A stretch of 6,647 nucleotides of DNA from Atopobiaceae bacterium (GTDB taxonomy: Bacteria > Actinomycetota > Coriobacteriia > Coriobacteriales > Atopobiaceae): the NCBI GenBank assembly GCA_015258485.1, contig JABZIF010000058.1, positions 1 to 6,647 of the forward strand. Direction: 5' to 3'. The stretch's first letter is position 1, and every line of letters begins with the position of its first letter. The notes beneath the pieces are model-generated. The model was not told the DNA's origin, made no database searches, and saw nothing but the letters and a program-made list of their open reading frames with translations. Positions 1 through 5,409 of this stretch are shown in pieces. Both the position numbers and the translations under genes were made by a program.

Positions 1-339
1 ACTCTTGATGAGGCAGGAAACTGGACAGGAAGCTTCTCTGGCCTAGATAAGTACACAGCTGATGGTACAGAGATTGCTTACACGGTTAAAGAGGATGAGG
101 TAGCAGGTTACACCTCTGAGGTTTCAGGTGACGCTACTTCTGGCTTTACCGTAACCAACACTCAGATTCCACCTAATACACCTCCTACAACTCCTCAGGA
201 GACTCCTAAGAAGAAGTCTTCTAAGAAGAAGCTTCCTTACACCGGTGATGTAAGCATGCTTGCATCTGTTGCTCCATTTGTTGCAGGAAGTGTTGCACTA
301 CTCGGTGCAGGAATGGTTTTAGGAAGAAAGCGTAAGTAA
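1..339 (+). CDS. LPXTG-type surface protein with CnaB domain, C-terminal part (5' end outside window)
   Basis: The reading frame is open from base 1 to a TAA at 337-339 and gives the last 112 residues of a cell-wall-anchored protein. Residues 1-57 look like the end of a Cna protein B-type (CnaB) repeat: a Gly-Asn-Trp segment, a YTVKED strand, a GYTSE segment and a closing FTVTNT strand. In this family Glu31 and Asn53 would be the catalytic Glu and the isopeptide Asn; the partner Lys would lie upstream. A Pro/Thr-rich and then Lys-rich linker (57-77) leads to the sortase signal LPYTG at 78-82, a hydrophobic segment (about 84-108) and the basic tail GRKRK. This is the standard cell-wall sorting signal, so the protein is probably exported, cleaved between Thr and Gly by a sortase and attached to peptidoglycan or to a pilus. 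Adhesin versus pilin subunit cannot be decided without the N-terminal part. A terminator follows, so the gene is separate from the downstream operon. Confidence 0.88.
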   Translation, partial: TLDEAGNWTGSFSGLDKYTADGTEIAYTVKEDEVAGYTSEVSGDATSGFTVTNTQIPPNTPPTTPQETPKKKSSKKKLPYTGDVSMLASVAPFVAGSVALLGAGMVLGRKRK

Positions 340-383
340 CAAAGAGTTTCTCTGTAGTCTTTTATAGAAGCTTACAAGGTATT

Positions 384-413
384 AAGAAGCCGTATCAGTC
401 GATACGGCTTCTT
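384..413 (+). terminator. Intrinsic terminator of the surface-protein gene
   Basis: A perfect 13-bp inverted repeat, aagaagccgtatc / gatacggcttctt, has a 4-base loop (agtc) and begins 45 bases after the stop codon. The T-rich tail (ttcattta) is broken rather than a clean U-run, but the stem is long and GC-containing, so termination is likely. It separates the surface-protein gene from the transporter operon. Confidence 0.85.
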
Positions 414-476
414 TCATTTAGAGCTTTAGTATGTTGAGCTTGTTATGCACTATATATGCTTTCTTAGAAAATCATA

Positions 477-505
477 ATTAATAGTTATTACCTATAACTA
501 TTAAT
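477..505. repeat. 12-bp inverted repeat, candidate operator
   Basis: The arms attaatagttat (477-488) and ataactattaat (494-505) are perfect reverse complements separated by 5 bases (tacct). The arms are almost pure A/T, so as RNA the hairpin would be weak; a dyad binding site for a dimeric regulator is more natural than a terminator. It sits about 140 bases upstream of the binding-protein start. The symmetry is seen directly; the operator role is inference. Confidence 0.5.
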
Positions 506-563
506 CAAATAAGAGAATGGAAATCAACGTATTAATGCTCGTTAAATCTGATATATTGCTTTC

Positions 564-609
564 TATTGCTATTTTCCAGATCCTAAATTTATTTTAGGTT
601 ATAGCAATA
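564..609 (+). repeat. Nested inverted repeat just upstream of the binding-protein gene
   Basis: The outer arms tattgctat (564-572) and atagcaata (601-609) are perfect complements. They enclose an inner hairpin, cctaaa (582-587) / tttagg (593-598), with a 5-base loop. An additional direct copy of tattgct lies at 554-560. If transcribed, this would form a two-level stem ending about 22 bases before the Shine-Dalgarno sequence; as DNA it could be a regulator site. The pairing is visible, but function is unknown. Confidence 0.4.
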
Positions 610-631
610 AGGAATAATATCGCATAATGAA

Positions 632-638
632 AGAGGTG
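632..638 (+). promoter_or_regulatory. Ribosome binding site of the binding-protein gene
   Basis: The sequence agaggtg is a good anti-16S match placed 4 bases before the ATG at 643. It supports that start over the out-of-frame ATG at 627, which has no well-spaced Shine-Dalgarno sequence. Confidence 0.75.
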
Positions 639-642
639 CACA

Positions 643-2289
643 ATGCTGGAGAATTCAATAAGCCGTCGTAGTTTTATTCAGGCTTCTGTTTTATCGACAC
701 TGGGCGGTGGCACCTCAATGATGCTTGCAGGATGTAATTCTGAATCTAGCACAAATGACAACTCTGAAAGTAAAAAGAAGATTCTTCGTTTTGGATCTGC
801 TAATTCTAAACAAGGTCTTGATATGCAGCGTGCAAACAATTCACAATCTGCATGTGTTGCAGACTCAGTTTGTGAGGCGTTGCTTCGCTGGACTGAAGAT
901 AATGAACTTGTACCTTGTCTTCTAAAAGAGATTCCTTCGTTTGAGTCAGATGGTGTTACGTTAAAGTGTGAGCTTAAAGAAGGCATTAAGTTTCATGATG
1001 GAACAAATCTAACTGCAAAAGATGTTAAATATACTTTTGAGCGTATGTTTAAGCCTGAAACTAAAGCTCTCTCAACTAGTTTCTTTGACAAAATTAAAGG
1101 AGCTCAAGAGATACTTGCTGGTACTGCTACAGAGCTTGAGGGTCTTACTGTTCAAGATGATACTCATTTTACTTTTATTCTTATTGAACCATATGTAACG
1201 TTTATTAGCGTTCTTGGTATTTCTTATGCATGCATTTTCCCAGAGAAAGCCTGTGAAGAGGCAGGCGCTGATTGGGGTACAGGAACTCATTTGATTGGAA
1301 CTGGTAAGTATAAAATTAAGAGTAATGACGATACTACCGAGGTTGTTCTAGAGCGTTTTGATGACTATCACGACGGTAAGCCAGCCCTAGATGAGATACA
1401 CATACATTATTACGATGATGCTAATACACAGCTTTTGGCTTTCAAAAATGGTGATATTGATTACTGTGACCTTTCATTAACTCTATTGCAACAATATCAG
1501 AAGGACGATGAGGTAAAAGATCTTATCACTTCTTATCCAACTCTTGGTGTTAACTTCATCAATCTTAACCTTAAAGAGGGTCAGGGCTTAACTGACGTCA
1601 AGGTTCGTCAAGCACTTTCTTTGGCAATTAATCGTCAGGAACTTGTTGACAATATTGCTGCAGGTAATGGTACGGTTGCAAATGGCTGGCTTGCTCCTGC
1701 AACTCCTGGTTATGACAAGAGTGCTCCTGCGTTTGAGTATAATCCAGAAAAAGCTCAATCTCTTCTTTCTGGGGCCGGTGTGTCCGATCTTAAACTTACA
1801 GCAAAGGTAAGAAAGTCCTACGAGAAGCTCCTTGTCGCTGTACAAGATTATTGGAGCAAGATTGGTGTAACACTTGATGTTCAGGTAGAAGATAACGCTG
1901 TTTGGAATACGGACTGGGCTCAAGGCAATCTTCAAGTTACAACCCTTGCGTGGTATCCGCTCTTTGCTGACGGTGACCAGCATATGTATACCTATTTTTA
2001 CAGCAAAAATGCTGCAAAGAAATCTTCTTTCTACGATAATGCTGACTTTGACAAATTACTTGTTGAAGCGCGTTCAGAATCGGATGAGGACAAGAGAGCA
2101 GAAGAGTATAAGGATGCAGATAATTTGCTTACTCGTACTGATTTTGCGACACTTCCTCTATACTGGCCAAAAAACTCTTTTGTTGCTAAGAAGTATGTAA
2201 AAAATGCCAAGGTAGGAAATTTGATTTATCACTTCTATGATGTAGATATTGATACTTCTGATGCTGATTACCGTGTTCCACAGGATTAA
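643..2289 (+). CDS. Tat-type lipoprotein, peptide/nickel-family ABC transporter substrate-binding protein (SBP_bac_5)
   Basis: This 548-residue protein has the length and features of the DppA/OppA/NikA class (SBP family 5), which captures peptides or related solutes outside the membrane and hands them to a cognate ABC permease. The N-terminus carries a twin-arginine motif, SRRSFI (7-12), a hydrophobic segment (about 13-29) and a lipobox, LAGC (28-31). It should therefore be exported by Tat, or possibly Sec, and lipid-anchored at Cys31. Family landmarks are an early region with LKEGIKFHDGTNLTAKDVKYTF-like content at 111-132, GTGKYKI (219-225), and VRQALSLAINRQEL (321-334), the typical central motif. 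Seven further cysteines (71, 77, 92, 109, 197, 204, 275) are unusual for an exported protein. It is first in the operon and is followed by a terminator-like hairpin before dppB, so it is probably made in excess of the membrane parts. Substrate is not decidable from sequence: di- or oligopeptide is most likely, with nickel or another solute possible. Confidence 0.93.
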   Translation: MLENSISRRSFIQASVLSTLGGGTSMMLAGCNSESSTNDNSESKKKILRFGSANSKQGLDMQRANNSQSACVADSVCEALLRWTEDNELVPCLLKEIPSFESDGVTLKCELKEGIKFHDGTNLTAKDVKYTFERMFKPETKALSTSFFDKIKGAQEILAGTATELEGLTVQDDTHFTFILIEPYVTFISVLGISYACIFPEKACEEAGADWGTGTHLIGTGKYKIKSNDDTTEVVLERFDDYHDGKPALDEIHIHYYDDANTQLLAFKNGDIDYCDLSLTLLQQYQKDDEVKDLITSYPTLGVNFINLNLKEGQGLTDVKVRQALSLAINRQELVDNIAAGNGTVANGWLAPATPGYDKSAPAFEYNPEKAQSLLSGAGVSDLKLTAKVRKSYEKLLVAVQDYWSKIGVTLDVQVEDNAVWNTDWAQGNLQVTTLAWYPLFADGDQHMYTYFYSKNAAKKSSFYDNADFDKLLVEARSESDEDKRAEEYKDADNLLTRTDFATLPLYWPKNSFVAKKYVKNAKVGNLIYHFYDVDIDTSDADYRVPQD

Positions 2290-2311
2290 GCGATAGTATT
2301 GCTATAAACTT

Positions 2312-2353
2312 TAAAGCGGTATCTAAGTTTTTTTTGGATACCGCTTTATTTTC
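2312..2353 (+). terminator. Terminator-like hairpin inside the operon (possible attenuator between binding protein and dppB)
   Basis: The stem pairs 2312-2326 with 2334-2348: an 11-bp perfect core, aaagcggtatc / gataccgcttt, extended inward by a G-U pair and two A-U pairs and outward by one T-A pair. The 7-base loop is gtttttt, and a short T-run (tttt, 2349-2352) follows. The hairpin starts 23 bases after the binding-protein stop and ends 27 bases before the dppB start. There is no room for a promoter after it, so dppB-F expression must depend on read-through. Partial termination, or protection of the upstream mRNA 3' end, are both plausible roles. Confidence 0.7.
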
Positions 2354-2361
2354 AAAGTGGG

Positions 2362-2368
2362 AGAGGAG
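2362..2368 (+). promoter_or_regulatory. Ribosome binding site deciding the GTG start of dppB
   Basis: The sequence agaggag lies 7 bases before the GTG at 2376-2378. It selects this start over an in-frame TTG at 2334 that falls inside the terminator hairpin and has no Shine-Dalgarno sequence. Confidence 0.8.
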
Positions 2369-2375
2369 TTCAGCG

Positions 2376-3311
2376 GTGAGATCGTTTCTGATTAAAAGAA
2401 TTCTCCAAGCAATTGGAGTTGTTATTTGCGTATCAGCGCTGACGTTTTTTGTTCTCAATATTGTTCCAGGAGATCCCGTACGCGTTATGATGGGCGATAT
2501 GGCAGATGATGCTACTGTTCAGCAGGTTCGTCATACTATGGGACTTGATAAGCCAATTCCCGAGCAGTATGTAAACTGGTTTGTCAAAATGCTCGGAGGA
2601 GACTTTGGTACTTCATACACGCAAAAACGTCCTGTTATTGCATTGATGTCAAAAGCTCTTGTTATTACTTTAAGACTTGCCGTTTTTGTATATATTTTTG
2701 CTATTGCGCTTGGCCTTATTATGGGTATTCTCGCTGCTGTTAACCATGGGAAGTGGTTTGATAGAACGCTCATGTCCCTTGCTATTTTTGGTATTTCAGC
2801 ACCGTCATTTTGGGTTGCGTTAGTACTGCAAATTATTTTTGCACTAACGCTTAAATGGTTCCCACTTTCTGGCGTGAAAACGGCCAGCGCCTACGTTTTG
2901 CCGGTTATTGCATTGGGAACAAGGTATGCAGCTAGTGTTGCACGTGTTACCAGAACAAGCATGCTCGATGTCCTTAATCAAGATTACATTAGAACCGCAG
3001 AGGCAAAGGGACTTAAGCGCTCAGTGATTATTTTGAAACATGCATTAAGAAATGCACTTATTCCAATTATCACGATTGCAGGCTCACAGCTCGGTGATAT
3101 TTTGACGGGCTCCATCATTATTGAAAGTATTTTCAATATGAATGGTATGGGTAAATTGGTTCTTGATGCAATTAATGCACGCGACCTTCCACTCATTCAG
3201 GGAAGTGTCATGTACATTGCGGTTATTTGCGTTGTTATTTACTTGCTTGTCGATATTTTGTATGCCGTGGTTGATCCACGAATTCGTCTGGGAGAGGAGG
3301 CATCGGAATAA
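2376..3311 (+). CDS. dppB: Peptide ABC transporter permease, DppB/OppB family
   Basis: Starting at the GTG, this is a 311-residue inner-membrane permease of the usual family length. It forms half of the import channel. The first membrane helix (about 10-28) runs into the family hallmark NIVPGDPV (28-35). The external segment includes the conserved GDFGTSY (75-81). Further hydrophobic segments lie near 95-122, 132-158, 172-187, 227-250 and 276-298. The cytoplasmic EAA loop that docks onto the ATPase is well conserved: YIRTAEAKGL (204-213) followed by KHALRNALIP (221-230). The end, VDPRIRLG (299-306), is also typical. The stop overlaps the next start by one base (TAATG), so it is translationally coupled to dppC. 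The symbol follows family and gene order; peptide specificity is inferred. Confidence 0.93.
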   Translation: MRSFLIKRILQAIGVVICVSALTFFVLNIVPGDPVRVMMGDMADDATVQQVRHTMGLDKPIPEQYVNWFVKMLGGDFGTSYTQKRPVIALMSKALVITLRLAVFVYIFAIALGLIMGILAAVNHGKWFDRTLMSLAIFGISAPSFWVALVLQIIFALTLKWFPLSGVKTASAYVLPVIALGTRYAASVARVTRTSMLDVLNQDYIRTAEAKGLKRSVIILKHALRNALIPIITIAGSQLGDILTGSIIIESIFNMNGMGKLVLDAINARDLPLIQGSVMYIAVICVVIYLLVDILYAVVDPRIRLGEEASE

Positions 3312-4267
3312 TGGCACTGCTGACAAGTGATAAAAAGAGCGAGAAAGTCAAAAAAGCCGAGGCCGTCCTTGAGGATGCCACTAAAGCACAAGAGGCTGAG
3401 CAGGCAAAAAACAAAACAGTACGTGCTCAGAGTTATTGGAGAGTAAGCTGGGGAATTTTTAGAAAGAATAAGCTGGGAATGGTATGTCTCGGCATTATTG
3501 TCCTGCTTGCCTTGGTTGCCATCTTTGCGCCATTGCTCGCGCCATATAGTTTTAGTGAACAAAATCTTGTTATTAAAAATCAAAATCCTTCTGCCGCACA
3601 TCTTCTGGGCACCGATGAATATGGCAGAGATATTCTTTCTCGTATTATTTATGGTTGCCAGATTTCACTTCAAGTTGGAATTATTTCTCAGATAATTGCT
3701 TTGTTTATAGGTTTTATTGCTGGTGTGGCAGCTGGCTATTATGGTCGCTGGGTAGATGCGGTAATTTCGTTCATTATTCAGGTCTTCTCGAGTTTTCCAT
3801 TTTTATTGTTTGCCATCTTGATTATGTTTGCACTGGGGCCTGGCCTCATTAACCTTTACATTGCGCTTGGTCTTTTGATGTGGACTACAACAGCCCGTCT
3901 TATTCGTGGCGACGTTATTCGTCTTAAAAATTCCGAGTATATTCAGTCGTGTATTCTTTCTGGTGGAAATGATTTTAGAATTATCATGAAGCACCTGTTA
4001 CCAAACTGTGTTTCTACGTTGATTGTTGTTTCTACACTGGGAATACCCAACGCCATTCTTTCTGAGGCAACTCTTTCTTTTTTGGGCCTAGGTGTACAGC
4101 AGCCATTTGCAAGTTGGGGACAGATGATTGCCGCCTCGCAGCCCTATCTGCAAAGTCAGCCTATTTACAGTATTGCACCAGGTATCGCTATTATCATTGC
4201 AGTCATGTCTTTTAATTTGCTTGGTGACGCATTGCGTGACGCGCTTGATCCAAAGATGCGTTCTTAG
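3311..4267 (+). CDS. dppC: Peptide ABC transporter permease, DppC/OppC family
   Basis: This 318-residue permease is the second half of the import channel. Residues 1-40 are a highly charged, Lys/Glu/Ala-rich, probably helical cytoplasmic extension. WGIFRKNKLGM (47-57) then opens the OppC N-terminal domain and the first membrane helix (about 57-77). The conserved block LLGTDEYGRDILSRIIYG (98-115) precedes the transmembrane core, with hydrophobic segments near 120-142, 150-177, 180-193, 234-250 and 288-304. SFLGLG (256-261) and LGDALRDALDP (304-313) are typical closing motifs. The EAA docking loop reads EYIQSCILSGGNDFRIIMKHLLPN-like across 209-232: the Gly and the His-Leu-Leu-Pro end are kept, but the usual E-A-A stretch is replaced by Gln-Ser-Cys. 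A Shine-Dalgarno sequence (agaggagg, 3293-3300) lies inside the end of dppB, 10 bases before the ATG. Confidence 0.93.
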   Translation: MALLTSDKKSEKVKKAEAVLEDATKAQEAEQAKNKTVRAQSYWRVSWGIFRKNKLGMVCLGIIVLLALVAIFAPLLAPYSFSEQNLVIKNQNPSAAHLLGTDEYGRDILSRIIYGCQISLQVGIISQIIALFIGFIAGVAAGYYGRWVDAVISFIIQVFSSFPFLLFAILIMFALGPGLINLYIALGLLMWTTTARLIRGDVIRLKNSEYIQSCILSGGNDFRIIMKHLLPNCVSTLIVVSTLGIPNAILSEATLSFLGLGVQQPFASWGQMIAASQPYLQSQPIYSIAPGIAIIIAVMSFNLLGDALRDALDPKMRS

Positions 4268-4282
4268 AAGGGAGGCTACGGT

Positions 4283-5407
4283 ATGGAAAAAACTATAGAA
4301 GCAGAGTTTGAGCATTCAATTGAAACGGAAGACGGCAAGGTTGTTCAATTTTGTAGCCTTGAAGAGCGCAAATTGGCTCAAAAAACAGCACAAGAACAGC
4401 GAGAAGAGCAGTGCAAGAAAAATGTGTTGCTTGATGTAAATAATCTCGACATAACTCTTTTTACTGAAGATGGAAAACTACCTGCGGTAAGTGATCTCTC
4501 TTTTATTATGCGAAAAGGAGAAACCCTTGCAGTAGTAGGAGAGTCTGGCTGCGGAAAGTCTATGACAGCTTTATCTGTTATGGGCCTTCTCCCTAATCCA
4601 CCTGCAAAAATAACAGGAGGAGAAATTCTTTTTGAGGGAACAGATTTGGCGAGCCTTTCTCGTGATGAGATGAGGAAGTTCCGTGGTGAACGCATTGGTA
4701 TGATTTTTCAGGAGCCAATGACTTCTTTGAATCCCGTTATGAAATCTGGTCATCAGATTCGTGAGGGTATTTTGGTTCATAATCCTCATATGAGCAAACA
4801 GGAAGCTGACAAACAAGCTCTTGATATGATTAAGCTAGTTGGTATTCCTGCACCAGAGAAGGTGTTCTCGTCATATCCTCATGAACTTTCTGGTGGTATG
4901 CGTCAGCGCGTCATGATTGCCATGGCACTTGCTTGTCAACCGTCGCTTCTTATCTGTGATGAACCTACCACCGCTTTGGATGTAACAGTTCAAGCTCAGA
5001 TTCTACAGATTATTGATCGTATGAAGCAAGATTTGGGAACCGCTGTTATGCTAATTACGCATGATATGGGCGTTGTCTCTGAGATGGCCGATTGGGTGTT
5101 GGTAATGTATGCTGGTCATCGTGTTGAGTATGCACAAGCAGCAGAACTCTTTACTAACCCATTGCATCCATATTCGCAAGGTCTTATTGCGTCGATTCCT
5201 TCGTTTGATGAGAGAACCGATAAGCTTTATGCGATTCCAGGTAGCGTTCCTATGCTGTCACACATGCCATCGGGTTGTCCATTCCACCCTCGTTGTCCGT
5301 TTGCAAAAGACATTTGTAAGAAGTGTCGTCCTGGTCTAACCGCTGTTGGTGATAATGATTGTCATACGGTTAGCTGTTGGAAATACACTGATAAGTGGGG
5401 TGAATAG
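4283..5407 (+). CDS. dppD: Peptide ABC transporter ATP-binding protein, DppD/OppD family
   Basis: This 374-residue cytoplasmic ATPase is one of two that power the importer. All catalytic elements are intact: Walker A GESGCGKS (86-93), Q-loop Gln143, signature LSGGMRQR (202-209), Walker B with DE (LLICDEP, 222-228), D-loop ALD (231-233) and H-loop His260. The C-terminal oligopeptide-transporter domain (HPYSQGLIASIP, 295-306) is followed by a cysteine-rich end: Cys332, 338, 345, 348, 360 and 365. Members of this family are known to bind a [4Fe-4S] cluster there. About 48 residues precede the normal start of the ATPase fold (LLDVNNLDI, 49-57); this extension is charged and probably helical. The ATG is supported by aagggagg (4268-4275) 7 bases upstream, and a later GTG (codon 48) lacks a good site. 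The gene begins 15 bases after dppC and ends 2 bases before dppF. Confidence 0.94.
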   Translation: MEKTIEAEFEHSIETEDGKVVQFCSLEERKLAQKTAQEQREEQCKKNVLLDVNNLDITLFTEDGKLPAVSDLSFIMRKGETLAVVGESGCGKSMTALSVMGLLPNPPAKITGGEILFEGTDLASLSRDEMRKFRGERIGMIFQEPMTSLNPVMKSGHQIREGILVHNPHMSKQEADKQALDMIKLVGIPAPEKVFSSYPHELSGGMRQRVMIAMALACQPSLLICDEPTTALDVTVQAQILQIIDRMKQDLGTAVMLITHDMGVVSEMADWVLVMYAGHRVEYAQAAELFTNPLHPYSQGLIASIPSFDERTDKLYAIPGSVPMLSHMPSGCPFHPRCPFAKDICKKCRPGLTAVGDNDCHTVSCWKYTDKWGE

Positions 5408-5409
5408 CC

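Larger units (their letters stand above)
414..642 (+). promoter_or_regulatory. AT-rich non-coding region, presumed promoter and control region of the transporter operon
   Basis: Together with the terminator this forms a 303-base gap without a credible gene. It lies between a terminator and the first gene of a five-gene operon, so it should hold the operon promoter. The AT-richness gives many -10-like hexamers (for example tataac at 493-498 and tatttt at 590-595, the latter 17 bases after ttgcta at 567-572), but none has a convincing pair of boxes, so I do not name one promoter. Two inverted-repeat structures in it are listed separately. No riboswitch or T-box consensus was recognised. Confidence 0.5.

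Noticed and set aside
414..642. Riboswitch or T-box leader controlling the operon
   Set aside because: I found no T-box consensus, no specifier-type long stem and no terminator directly before the ATG. Only simple inverted repeats are visible.
627..671. Short reading frame of 14 codons overlapping the start of the binding-protein gene, as a possible leader peptide
   Set aside because: It has no well-placed Shine-Dalgarno sequence, no run of one regulatory amino acid, and its composition looks random. The agaggtg at 632-638 serves the ATG at 643.
1588..1983. 131-codon open frame on the minus strand inside the binding-protein gene
   Set aside because: It is an antisense shadow of a clearly conserved coding sequence, with Cys/Ile/Arg-rich random-looking composition and no recognisable domain.
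2334..2375. In-frame 14-codon N-terminal extension of dppB beginning at a TTG
   Set aside because: The TTG lies inside the right arm of the terminator hairpin and has no Shine-Dalgarno sequence. The GTG at 2376 has a well-spaced agaggag and gives a normal DppB N-terminus.
3239..3601. 120-codon open frame on the minus strand across the dppB-dppC junction
   Set aside because: It is antisense to two intact, conserved genes and has no family motif or credible start context.
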